Origin: Rhodosorus marinus
Taxonomy: Eukaryota > Rhodophyta > Stylonematophyceae > Stylonematales > Stylonemataceae
NCBI GenBank assembly: GCA_029953675.1
Contig: JAMWBK010000002.1
Location: forward strand, 2,170,001-2,234,000
DNA: 64,000 nt
Direction: 5' to 3'
Each line of letters begins with the position of its first letter. The stretch's first letter is position 1. Below the pieces are notes generated by a model that did not search any database, was not told the DNA's origin, and saw only the letters and a list, made by a program, of their open reading frames with translations. Below are positions 37,161-48,066 of the stretch, piece after piece. A program made the translations under genes and the position numbers.

Positions 37161-38047
37161 ATTAGCTGTCTCGGATCCAAGTATTAAGTTTAAATCACCC
37201 TTTGTAATATATTGTTCTTATCTTGGATACCTTCTTCTCTGGCTCTAATCCTGAGGATGGAGGTCGTAGCTTCCGTATTTATAGGCTTTCAGGTCATGAT
37301 CTGGACTTGTGAGACTACTATTATTAGCCCTGTCGTACTATATCTTGCCCGCTGGCGGCCATCTTGGCTGTTCTATATTTTGTACGCTGGCTAAACTCCT
37401 GACGTCTTACTTGAAGATGACTTTTGTCCTGGTTTCAATTTCTTCGTAGATCGGCTTTTCCTAACTCTTCCTAACTCTTTTAGCGTTCTCCCACACGCTA
37501 TACCCTGAGAGAGATGTCATTGTTACCGTATTTATAGGCTAAGTTTGGCGTGCCAAATCTTGTCACGATTCTCCACTTTAGCCCGTAGGTTGGGCTAGGC
37601 CGTGCTAGGTTTAGCACTCTGTCTGGCCCATGCTAGTGCTAATCACTCGTCACGTTCTGTGCTCCTTTCTGGACAGCTTGTCCTTTTTATCAACCAGGAC
37701 AACCTGTCCTTATTAAACGACAGCCTGTCTCATTTTGACAGTCTGTCCTGGATTTTTTTTCGCCGGCGAATGCGACGTCGACGGACTTCATATTATTTTA
37801 GTTTTCCGGGGGTTTTAGGCTTGGCATTGGCCTCAGTGATCAATTTTAGAGCGTTTTCGGGATTGTTGAGGATGGACAATGAATTTTTTCGGATATTGGG
37901 CAGTCATAGAGGAGAGAAGGGATTGAGGGGGTGTTTGTCGTAGGAGGGGAGGGGGGGGGTGGAGAAGGTCTGAGGCTTGAGAAGGAGGGCCTTTTAGGTT
38001 TTGTTGTGTTTGCAGTTGTTACGTTTCTTCTTTCATTTTTAATTAGT
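37161..38047. other. LTR-like and RPL11 upstream sequence
   Basis: Two copies of ccgtatttataggct (about 37277 and 37533) look like duplicated promoter/TATA segments, perhaps of an LTR. 37660-37760 carries four variants of an acagcctgtcc word. From 37935 the plus strand becomes G/T-rich and leads into RPL11. No ORF. Confidence 0.45.
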
Positions 38048-38751
38048 ATGGTTAGTGGAAAGCAGAAGCCGAACAACCCCATGAGGGAGTTGAAGGTTCA
38101 CAAGTTGGTGCTGAACTGTTGCGTTGGAGAGTCTGGAGATCGATTGACGAGGGCTTCGAGAGTGCTGGAGCAGTTGACAGGTCAGCAGCCGATTTTGTCC
38201 AAGTCGAGATTGACTATTCGAACGTTTGGTATCCGGCGAAACGAAAAAATCTCTTGCCATGTCACCGTGCGTGGGGACAAGGCAGAAGAAATTCTGGAGA
38301 GGGGCTTGAAGGTTAAGGAGTACGAGTTGCGTTCAAGGAACTTTTCCGACACCGGTAACTTTGGATTCGGAATCACCGAGCACATCGATCTTGGCCTCAA
38401 GGTAAGGAAACAGACAGAAGAAGCGAGCTTGTAACCTTCGGGAATCGCTGACCCACTAGCGTTACTGTATGCAGTACGATCCTACTACTGGTATCTACGG
38501 AATGGACTTCTACATTGTGCTGAAGCGAGCTGGTGACCGCGTGTCGAAGAGGAGAAGGTAAGGGTGTTGGAGGACGCATCTACTTCTGGGCATGCCGAGG
38601 GGGACCTGCTGTCCGCTTTTTCTAATGCATGTATTTTGCGGGTTTTCTTTGTCTTAGGTGCAAGAATTCTGTTGGAAAGTTCCAGCGTGTACTTAAGGAG
38701 GATGCTATCAAGTGGTTCCAAGCTAAATATGACGGAATTGTGCTCAACTGA
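38048..38751 (+). CDS. RPL11: Cytosolic large-subunit ribosomal protein L11 (uL5)
   Basis: Exons 38048..38401, 38475..38557 and 38658..38751, in frame; 176 residues, the usual size of eukaryotic RPL11. Conserved stretches include [82 protein letters not shown] and the C-terminal [18 protein letters not shown]. The protein binds 5S rRNA in the central protuberance of the 60S subunit. An AATAAA lies at 38753-38758, immediately after the stop. The G/T-rich plus strand just before the ATG matches other genes in the window. Confidence 0.97.
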
Positions 38752-40041
38752 GAATAAAAGTAAATTGATATAGACGGCATACGGCAGAAAAATATCTTTC
38801 CAGGTTCGCACCCAGTTTGATTCTCTTCGGATGCAGAGCATCTCCCGAGAGAAACCATACGAAGTGCTCTCCAAGAAGAAAGCAAACATGACTGACCACC
38901 TCAAACTCCATTCGCCCCTTACGAGGGTGTCCATTCAGCGTGCCCGCAAGACATTGCATTCAAAGCAAAATAACAGGGACAATCATGGCATCGTAAACAG
39001 TCCTGAGCTATAGATACGGGAAGCTAGCCTCAGACTGAGATTCGACAAGCAGTATAACTGTTATACTCTTTGCCTTAGAGAATTCAGAAACCCGGAACCC
39101 GTGCACGGCGGCGTTGTATCTGTGGTTTCCGTTGAAACGGTGGGCGATGATTGTCCTTAGTACTAACGTATCTTACTGCATGGTTGTTCTGTTTGTCCTT
39201 ACGCAAGCACCAGATCCGCGATAGATTTTTGTGGAAAGCAAAACCAGAAACGCATACACGTGACGAGGCGCGTCTAAAGTATTCCTTACTCCAAAGAGAA
39301 GAAGTACTGATGCGGTTTCCCCAATGTTTTACAACTTTTTTGAGATCATATGCTTTTAGCGTCGATTACGTTACCCGCAGGTCCGCAGAACGACGTCCGG
39401 GCGGCAAAGTTTTAGTCCGAGACCCAAAGGAACTTCTCCAGATGCGGAGTATGGCAAGCAATAGCCCAGGGAGTTTGGTCATCGGGGAAGCCCAGGCTGA
39501 AGAAGACTATCGCTGTGCCCACAAACGAACCTTGCTAACCCGACGGAGTTTTCACATGGACCTTGGCATCCCGTCAGCGGGACGTTAGGGCGTTAGTCTA
39601 GTACTTTGCTCGCCGACGTTTGTCCAGATCGTCGATCCTCATCAAGCAATAACTCGCATCTCTATTCCCTGTAAAGTCTGTCCTCTCTGTCGGTAGTTCC
39701 TTCGACCCCCTAACACGATGTTGAAGGAACTCTTTCTGTCACTGCGCAGGATGGTCTGGAGTCCATCGGCTTGGGAGCTCTTCAGGTTTAAGACTAGTCT
39801 TTCTGCAAGTGAGTAGAAGGCTGGAGAGGGGGTAGCTTTGAAGAGGACGTCTACTTTCCAAAAGCAAAGTTCTGCTGTGATTTTTTCGCCGGCGTTTTGA
39901 AAGGAGAGGAAGAAGGTGGATGTAAAGCGTCAAGGACAGCTGCTCTACTTGTTTTGGAAGGGGTGTTTTGGGGTTGGGAGGAAGGGGTGGTAGAGTGAGA
40001 GTACAACCTTTGTTTTCTTTGTTTTATTGGTTTCTGCTTGG
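38752..40041. other. Spacer between RPL11 and the LRR gene
   Basis: 1.3 kb. A 145-codon plus-strand ORF at 39151 has no recognisable motifs and lacks a matching context, so it is not called. The last 130 bp are G/T-rich on the plus strand. Confidence 0.5.
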
Positions 40042-41301
40042 ATGCAAGTACAGTTCTTGGACGATTCGACGAAGGACGATCGTCTGGGGACTGAAGGAAG
40101 GAGTCCGTCCGGTTCAACAGTTCATGGTGGACAGCAGGATGCGCAGACGATACATGTTATAGATGAGAAGGATGCCGGTCCCGTGGATTTTGGTGAAGAA
40201 GAAGTGGAGGCGATTGTCAACTTACCGTTCGTAGATCAACAACCAGAAATCTCGCTTGAACATAGCGATACGGTGGCTGAACCTGACCTGCTTGAAGTTT
40301 TTCAGGGGCGTGATGAGAACGTGGTTCATTCGGAGCCAACACCCAACAGAGCGGAAGCAGCTCATGTGGAGGATCTTGCTAGTGAACTCCCACCCTTGGC
40401 CGAGCTGGAAACTAGAGTAAACCTAGACGGAAAAGGAGAGCCTGCTCGAGACGCATCTAAACGAATTCATTTCACGCCGGCAACTGTTCGACAGAAAAGG
40501 CTCTCTGCTGGTCGCCGTCTGGACCCTACCGATACGTCAATGTACGTAGAAGACGATAAGGGCCTAGACGCGGGAGAGGCAACTCTGAAAAAGGAAGCAG
40601 AAGACTTGAAACATCGGACCGGAGGAGGGCACGGCCTTCTGAAGGTATCCACTGCCCGCCTAGAAACATGCCTGGCTCAAGACCTTGGCGTTTTAGACCT
40701 GTCAAACCTTGGCTTGGATGATTCGCAATTTGAGGCGATATTCCCGCGGATCGTATCAGAAGGGGGTCACGTGTGGGCGCTGCTACTCGCTAGCAACAAC
40801 TTGACGAGACTGCCCGAGGATCTCGGGAAACTGGAGCACCTGACGATTCTCAATCTCCGGAGGAACCATCTTAAGTCGCTCCCAGAGTCCATCGAAAAAT
40901 GTCAAAACCTGAGAGAGCTCAACGCAGCTGAGAACGAGCTTGAGTCGTTGCCCTCCGGTCTCTTTGGATGTCCGGTGCTGTCGAGCCTGAACTTGTCACA
41001 GAACCAACTGACGAAGTTGATAACCGACCGTAGCTATGACTTCAAGCTCAGGTCTCTGACCGCACTGAACTTGAGCCATAACAAGATCAGCAAAGTCCCA
41101 GATGCCCTCTCACAAGCGCCGCTGACTGTCCTTGACCTTTCCCAGAACCTATTCCAAGGCCTTCCAGAGACGTTCGAAATGCTGACCTCTATAAGAATGT
41201 TTATTATCGATAACAACCCTTGCATAGATCGAATTCCCAAGGCGCTCCTTAGCGGAAACAACGCGATGGCAGTTCTGAGCCACCTCGCCGGTCGGCGCTA
41301 G
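40042..41301 (+). CDS. Leucine-rich-repeat protein, PIRL/SHOC2-like repeats (419 aa)
   Basis: Single exon. I chose the ATG at 40042; the frame is open slightly further upstream without another ATG. Residues 1-195 are acidic and probably disordered. From about residue 205 to 405 there are seven or eight leucine-rich repeats of about 23 residues with the LxxLxLxxNxLxxLP pattern, for example LGVLDLSNLGL, LLLASNNLTRLPEDLG, LTILNLRRNHLKSLPESI, LNLSQNQLTKL and LDLSQNLFQGLPETF. The P at the end of the repeat consensus is that of intracellular Ras-group-like LRR proteins (plant PIRLs, animal SHOC2). There is no signal peptide, kinase or other enzyme domain, so a cytosolic or nuclear protein-binding scaffold is likely. 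Partner unknown. Confidence 0.85.
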   Translation: MQVQFLDDSTKDDRLGTEGRSPSGSTVHGGQQDAQTIHVIDEKDAGPVDFGEEEVEAIVNLPFVDQQPEISLEHSDTVAEPDLLEVFQGRDENVVHSEPTPNRAEAAHVEDLASELPPLAELETRVNLDGKGEPARDASKRIHFTPATVRQKRLSAGRRLDPTDTSMYVEDDKGLDAGEATLKKEAEDLKHRTGGGHGLLKVSTARLETCLAQDLGVLDLSNLGLDDSQFEAIFPRIVSEGGHVWALLLASNNLTRLPEDLGKLEHLTILNLRRNHLKSLPESIEKCQNLRELNAAENELESLPSGLFGCPVLSSLNLSQNQLTKLITDRSYDFKLRSLTALNLSHNKISKVPDALSQAPLTVLDLSQNLFQGLPETFEMLTSIRMFIIDNNPCIDRIPKALLSGNNAMAVLSHLAGRR

Positions 41302-44300
41302 AAATCGCCGCTAGAAAAGGCGAAGAATGCTTAACTATTATCTATCTCCCAGGGCCGCCGGAACTGTTACCAACGGCCCGGCAATACTTGTCAATACACA
41401 ATGTGCGAACACGAATCCAGAAAAGCCAGCAATGGTTTTCATCTTTGTTGCAAATCTTCCCGAGACTTGACGTCCAAGGGTGTGTCTTTTGCTAAGGCCA
41501 GGCTAAGACTATAGGCAACCACCAAAGCTATAGGAGGCCTCGCCTTGCTGGTATTGCTAGACTGACCCTCCCCCCACCCAACGGGGCAGTGGTGAGACAT
41601 ACAAATGAATCCTAGAAGCTGAAATTGCCAACTGTGCAGCTTTTTGTTTGCTCGGGTCGTATAGCTAATGCTAGCACTGCTGGCGACTGCTGGAGAAGCG
41701 GTGGACAAGGGTTTGAGAGCAAGCAAATGGTAAGCGCCAAAATTGGGGAAACGAACAGCATCGAAATCTGCTGCGTTCATAGCTTGCGAAAGCCCATTGG
41801 CCCTGCAAACTCCCTTGGGAGCGATTTTGTTTTGATGACCACAGACCTCACGCGAGGACTGCATCCACGGAGGCGGGCGACACCTCGAGAATCTACGTAT
41901 TGACTGAACAACGGCGAGGAAAAAACCACTGTGCGGTTAGCGCTGAGCCCATCAAACGGTGGACGAGAGGAGAACATCGAGGTTGGATTCCGCGCGGACG
42001 TGGAAACTTCTAGTCGCGACAGGAATGGTTTGGACAGCCATTCCTTATACTACCATATGGTTTGTACTCCTTACGGGAAGGCCGAAGAACTTGACCCTTA
42101 GCAAATTCGCTCAGGTCAGCTTGATCTGAGTCTGCTGAAATTTCGATCTTCCTGGAGAATGCTTAACGGGTTCAGCCAAGCCAATTGCTGGGTAACAGGG
42201 ATTGTACTGGATCGGTTGATGAGAAAATCTTCAAGAACTCCCAATGCGCCAAAAGCTATTTTGAAGATCTTCTGCGGCAGACTTTCAACTCAAGCCATCA
42301 AGAGTCAGCCGGCCTCAGCTCTTCAAGGAGCTTGGATTGTTGTGGTGCGGTCCAACCGACCAACCGGGTCTCGATGAATTTACGATGTTGTCTTCTTTTC
42401 TGAGGGCCGCGCCGGTGAACGCTTCCCGGCGCCCCCCCCCTCCCCCCCCCACTCAACAACCCGTCATCCTCCTCAGTAGCCAGAGACTCGCACGACTTGG
42501 GGGAGAAAACGTTTTGCATTCTAGCTCATGATGACTCAACGCTCACATCGATGCGTAAAATTTCTGATATAAATTTGTCAATCAGGAAAGTCCAGACAGA
42601 GAGATTAAACTCACTGCGTGATACCCCTGTCCCATGACCGCACCCGAAGAAAAAAAAGGATACTTCGCTTTTACAACCTCCTCAAAACAACTATTCCCCC
42701 TTCCACTCTCCGCCACCCACCGATGCCATTCCACCGGATCCATATCCGAACTGATACAAAGCCGAGATATGAAATGAGATAAAAAACGTTTTTCTTAACA
42801 AATTCCAATACCTTTTTTTTTTGAATGCCAAAACCCCCTAAAAAAGAGGTGGGGCCCTCGGTCGGGGAAGAATAAAAAAGTTACCCGATTTTCAAGTATC
42901 CTTAAATTACGAAAATAATTTTAAAGAACTATCGACTAGATTGACTGAATATCCGACTATAGGGAGATCGCCAAAGCATGATTGGTTGAAGCGATAGCGG
43001 GTGACTTACTCCTTAAGATATCATTGGTTGAAGCAACTCGCCCAGTTCGGCTTTTGGCGCGATCCTGTAACGATTCTATTGGTAGATTTTCTCCACTGTG
43101 AACAAATAAGGACGGAGTAATTCGCCAGATGTCCGAACTTGTGCTCTTCTGATTCGCTAGTTCATATATCTTAGGAAATATTAGATATCATCCCTTTTAA
43201 CGACTTCGAGGACCGGATAGAATATTTTGTCCCAACAACACCAAGCTTCTCGTGCCCCCATCCAACACTTCTGGACCCGGCCCCCGTCGAGAATTATGAT
43301 TTCGAATCCACTTGAATCTGTGTCCTGCTTATATAACCCCCCTAGCAACCCAAAAATGATCAGTGGCTGACGACTGCGAATAAATATCTTCTACAATATA
43401 ATTTATCCATTTATGAATTAAGGAAATAATATTTGATATAACCGATTATTCTTCATATAATCAATATAATGATCTTGTATTAAGAAGCTTTACAGAGGTA
43501 TGTAGTATATTTGTTTTTGAAACAAACATCACAGCCAAATATAAGCTTGTTTTTAAATATATTTTAGTACCTGGGTCTATTCGGGGAATGCTTTCTAGAC
43601 CCCCTTATCTTCTAAACGGATTGAACGAATGAGTTTTTCAGTGTACCAGTTGCCCCCCCCCCCACGTGGAATGTGGTATGGGGGACAAGATGCAATCTCA
43701 TCCACTGAAAAACGCAACGAAAAAACCTGTTTGTTCAAGATTTTTCACGGATCCCCGCGTTTTTTAGAGGTTTTTTTTTTTGAGGCGAAACTCATGTCGA
43801 TTCAGGCGGGCGGAAAGCCGAGCCCTTGGACGCTTGTTGAGATCCGACATCGATTGTAGCCGAAGAAGGATCCCCATTCCTTGAGCTACCGAGCAGCTCG
43901 AAAACTGCCCGGGCCGCCCGGCTCCCCGCGATCCCAGAGAGAGCAGGCACCCGCTCCCCTCCATCTTCGCGAAGATTGGTCAGGCAAAGTCACACCAAAA
44001 AACCCCACAAGCGCAACATTTACCCATAACCCTGAATCAGGAAGCAAGAAAACCGGTCCGCCTTCCTTTGTGCAGGAAAGATTTTCTGGAACCTGCAGAC
44101 CAACAAAAGCTTAAACTGTCTGCTTCTATCTGTGTGCGGGGCTGGCCCCGCCCGGGAGTGCGGCACCCATAAGCACATCAATCCATACCCATATGATGCC
44201 CATAAGCACATCAATCCATAGTAGTCCACCGGCCAACGAACACCGTTCAAAACAACGCCCGCCTCCCTTCGGACACATATCTATTAGGGTTGTTTTCTTT

Positions 44301-45344
44301 TTCTTCCTCCAAATCCATACCCCAAAAAAGAAAATCCACCCTCTCCCTCACCCCCTACCTGTCAAAACAAAGGTTTGTAATATACCCCGGCCAACATCCC
44401 CGTCCCCTAAAATTTCTTAACATAACAAACTCCCAGTATCCACCCCCCCCTCCTTTCTTCCCTCTTTCAAGCCTCTTCCTTCACATTTCCATCTCAAATC
44501 ATACTTTATCCACCAAAAAACCCATCTGCCCATTCCCAACCCCCTCTAAAACCCCATCTAAATCCAATTCTGCAATTCTCACCCAAAAATTTCAATCTTT
44601 CAAAATCTCCTAATTATCACCACCCCCCCCCCCCCAGCTCTCTCACCACCGCCAAACACAAAAATCCACAGAACCCCGTCACCCCCCCCCACCCCCTCTC
44701 CATCTATTTAAGATATATCAAATAAAAAGATTGATTCAATCCAGAATCGACGGTAAAATCGCATATTTTTATTGAAAAATAAGCTGAATCGATGGATTGA
44801 CGACAATCTCGTCTGTTGACCTCTCATCGAAATTTTTCTTGCTCCTTTTTTTGTTTCTTTTCTGTCCGTTGCAGATCGGCGCGGAGAAGGGGGTGGGAGG
44901 GGGAGGGATAACGTTTTTTAGTGTAAATTTTTCCAGTGTTTATTGGGAAAGGCTTATTTTATTTTTTTTGGGTTGGTTTGACCGCAGGCAAAGTAGCCTT
45001 TTGTTTTTGTGGGGGGGTGGGGGTGGCGGGGGTTGTTTGGATTATGTCCTTTTCATCTGTGTATAGTGAGTGTGGTGTGTGTATGGGGTGAGCTGTGGGT
45101 TTTATAATTTTTTGGGTTTTGTGGGGAGGCAGCGGAGGGAGAGAGGGGAAGGTGGGGAGATCTTAGGTTTTTTTGGGTTTTTTGGGTGAGAAGAGGTGAG
45201 TAGATAGAGTTGAGAGGTTGAAGTGTGGGAGAGGGTTGGTGGGTGGGGGGAGGGGGAAGGGGAGTTTTGATATTTGTTTTGTGTTGTGTGTTTGTGTATT
45301 TTGTTGGAATCCTGGGTGAGGATTGGGATTGGGGGGGGAGTGCG
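41302..45344. other. 4-kb gene-free spacer before the CURT1-like gene
   Basis: Contains C runs near 42431-42450 and 44622-44634, AT-rich blocks at 42750-42940 and 43380-43580, and a 33-bp-spaced direct repeat (cccataagcacatcaatcca at 44166 and 44199). 44250-44710 is C/A-rich and 44860-45340 is G/T-rich on the plus strand, which looks like a divergent promoter pair; the right arm serves the CURT1-like gene and the left arm has no recognised minus-strand gene. Confidence 0.5.
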
Positions 45345-46429
45345 ATGGTGGTAGGGTTTGTTACTGGGGTTGGGGCGGGGAAGCCCGCGACGCAGAAGAG
45401 GAGCGCGACAACGTGCTCCGGGTGGAAGAGACGGGTAAGAACGTGTTTGATGTGGCGGATGTGATCTGCTATGGCAATGGGTCTCTGACAAAATCTCCCT
45501 CGTTTTCACGCCTGATGGCTGACTGCGTTTCCCTGCGGTGCTTGTTAACGAAAATGTAGAGCAAGTGGAAAGAGGCTGCAAATAAGGACGTCAATGGCCC
45601 GGATATCACAATTCCGGAGGAGCAGAAGCAGGAAAAAGCCGTGGGTACGTCCGCCGATACCGGTACGTGGCTATCTGGCATGTCCATGAAAGGGGATAAG
45701 GAACAAGAAGCGATCATGGAGCAGAAAGCGAAGGAAGTTATGAGTTCCAAGCTTGACGGTGCCGCTGATGACGACTCGCGTGGAAAGTTCCGCTCTCCTA
45801 TCGCAGGGATATGGGTGTCCGGTATGCCAGCTCCAAAGAAAGAACCCTCACCAGCACGTACTGAATTTTACCGTCGTTTAGAGGCGGATGGTCGCCGGAA
45901 TCAGAATGTGGACGATTCCGAAGTGGAAGTAAGCGGCAGAAATTCGCTGTACCCTTCCATAGGTTTTTGGCAATCTCGGAACCCACCTTACGGCCTCCCC
46001 TCTCATTCTTACGTGTAGGTACTCTCTGCAGAGCTAGTAGGCAAGATGAAATCGACAATGGGTGAAGCAGCACAGGAAGTGAAGGCTAGGCCTACTAAGT
46101 ATCTTAAATTCATTGTCTTTGGAGCTGGAAGTGCCCTTGTGTCGGCTCTCTTCCGATCGGTACTGTACTCAGTTGGCGAGCTTCCTGTCCTTCAGGATGG
46201 TCTCGAATTGGTAAGCAACCCTCCAGTGAAAGGAAACTGTATGGGGAAAAGGCTTTTTGTGAAGATTGAAGTGCTTACCACTACTCGATGCGTTTTTGGT
46301 TGATCCGATGCACAACTTTTCTAGGTTGGTCTCGGATATACTTTCTGGTTTATCTACCGATTTCTCGCATATCAGGACGTACGAGCGGACTTTGTGGAAA
46401 AGGTCAAGAGGTTCGCTTCAGAAGAGTAG
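45345..46429 (+). CDS. CURT1/CAAD-domain thylakoid curvature protein with long N-terminal extension (251 aa)
   Basis: Exons 45345..45434, 45560..45928, 46019..46210, 46325..46429, in frame. The N-terminus (VTGVGAGKPATQKRSATTCS) is Ser/Thr/Arg-rich and fits a plastid transit peptide. Residues about 31-150 are polar and acidic, with two similar short motifs, TGTWLSGMS and AGIWVSGMP. The C-terminal 100 residues form the CAAD/CURT1 domain: an amphipathic helix, a first membrane segment (FIVFGAGSALVSALF), LPVLQDGLEL, then LVGLGYTFWFIYRFLAYQD and a terminal amphipathic helix VRADFVEKVKRF. CURT1 proteins oligomerise and bend thylakoid margins. The domain also occurs on some cyanobacterial aminoacyl-tRNA synthetases, but no synthetase is present here. 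The extension is longer than in land-plant CURT1. Confidence 0.85.
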
Positions 46430-48066
46430 TTGTCAGACAGTTCACCAGGTACTCTACAAGTTCGGGTGAAAGGACGAGATTCAATGACGTACGGGGTACC
46501 TCCGACTCTAGTACGGAAGGTCTAAACGATTTTCAGTGCATGGCATGGAAGGGGAAAACTCGAGCGCAAAAATCAATAGCTTCGTATTGTTTAGTTGAAG
46601 TAAAAGTAGTATCTTGTAGAGGGCACTATCCGTGTGTCTTGCTTCCCGACGATATTTTGCCTCACTGTTCCGCCAGAGCGAAGACGAATTGAGTTTTCGG
46701 TTTGGCGGGGCGCGTAACGATTACGGGCTGGACTGCGAGCTGGTGTATCTTGCCCGAAGTGGAGCCACTCCCATTCCAGCGAAAAAGCAGCCGTGTGGGT
46801 ACTGGTTTGCCGCTTCCGGCCTCGAGTGCAGGTTTGGTTCCAAGAGCTTTCTTTCCCCAGCCAACTACGTACATCAGTTCTAGACCCTTCATTGGTTCTT
46901 TCAGGAGATCGACTAGTGGCACGCTGAGCCATCCAAAACCTGCCCAACGAAAAAAATTCTGCACTTGATAGTCCCAAGTATAAGCAATCAGCTAATGACA
47001 ATCTCAGGTTGATCGCAAACCCCACAACTCCAGCTTGAATTTGCCAGCAGACAGATATCATATTTTACGACTTAAACCTCTCAGATACTGTAAATGCTTT
47101 TTTTGTGAACAAAAAGGATCCTAAAAAAGGAATAAATCCGTGAATGAGACCCAGAAGGGGTGCTTTGCTCTAAATTATTCAGACAGAGAACTATTTAAGG
47201 ACACCTTGGGTATAGGGTTGTAAGTTACAACTTGTAACCGATTTTGTTGGTTGGGCCAATCCGCTTTCCTGGGGAGTTTGTAAGAATGAAGAGGGCGTGC
47301 AAACTTTGATCGTCACGATATAGCTGATGGAAGTATTTTTTTGGATTCGATTCTCCACGGCGAGCTATTCGCATGTTGGGTTTTTGCAATGGGATGCTGC
47401 CAAAACAATAACAACGCTTCCGGCCAGCCGTTCGGCAACCCCGTGCGTGCATCGTCCATGTATGGGTTGCTCTGCTCTGTCTTCATTACTGTCCTCGCGA
47501 CTGGCTTCATTCTCGATCAATCGGGAAAAAACATTTGTCCGCTTTGAGAGGGGAAACGCGATTGCTCTTTTTTGCACCACTGCTTTACCGTCAACTTGTC
47601 CTAACCTGAAGTGCTCCGCATTCCGCAGAGCAAACTAGCCGGATGTCCAATTTTGTTTTCCTGCCACAGTGGTGAAGATCCTTATAGCCTGCCTGTATTC
47701 TGAAACACAGGACTGCTCGGCGATAAGTTCCCCGTCAGATCACTTCCTGGCAAGTGGAGCATCTGAGAGATAAGCGGCAGGCCGAATCGATCGATGAAGT
47801 CAGTCAACGTCAACACGTGATTAAAACGATTGAACAGGGTTGAATGTTTATCTTGATTCTATATATTATTGATTGAACCTATGGTGAGGCAGAAGGCATT
47901 TTCTAGGTTGACTTGAGTAACTGAGAAACTGACGCCATAGAAGGCTCAAGCGTCCCTTCTCCCCCCTCCAAGGAAGGGCACTATACCATCTGGAAGCCCG
48001 CGTTTGCTTATCTATGCCTGACTTTAGATTGGGACGTTTTGAATATCATCGCGGAGGCTGAGCTGC
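46430..48066. other. Convergent spacer with ambiguous ORFs
   Basis: Between the CURT1-like gene (+) and TyrA (-). 46632..46964 is open on both strands (plus ending NYVHQF, minus ending FVFALAEQ) and either could be a decayed exon; neither has a family I know or clear splice partners. A 52-codon plus ORF at 47389 is listed separately. The rest shows nothing. Confidence 0.4.
47389..47547 (+). CDS. Candidate small acylated membrane protein (52 aa)
   Basis: Starts MGCCQNNNN, a possible N-myristoylation (Gly2) plus palmitoylation (Cys3, Cys4) signal, followed by an Asn/Gly/Pro stretch and one hydrophobic segment (YGLLCSVFITVLATGFIL) before a short polar tail. No homologue comes to mind. It could be a complete small protein, a first exon, or chance; the combination of MGCC and a clean hydrophobic segment is why I list it. 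Confidence 0.25.
   Translation: MGCCQNNNNASGQPFGNPVRASSMYGLLCSVFITVLATGFILDQSGKNICPL

Noticed and set aside
39151-39588. 145-codon plus-strand ORF after RPL11
   Set aside because: No recognisable motif, no G/T-rich upstream block and a random-looking composition.
45929-46018. Third copy of the short W motif (IGFWQSR) in the CURT1-like protein
   Set aside because: It falls in sequence that begins GTAAGC, ends GTGTAG and contains a stop, and removal restores the frame into the CAAD domain, so it is intronic.
46632-46964. Protein-like frames on both strands
   Set aside because: Both strands are open and neither shows a family or splice context, so neither is called as a gene.
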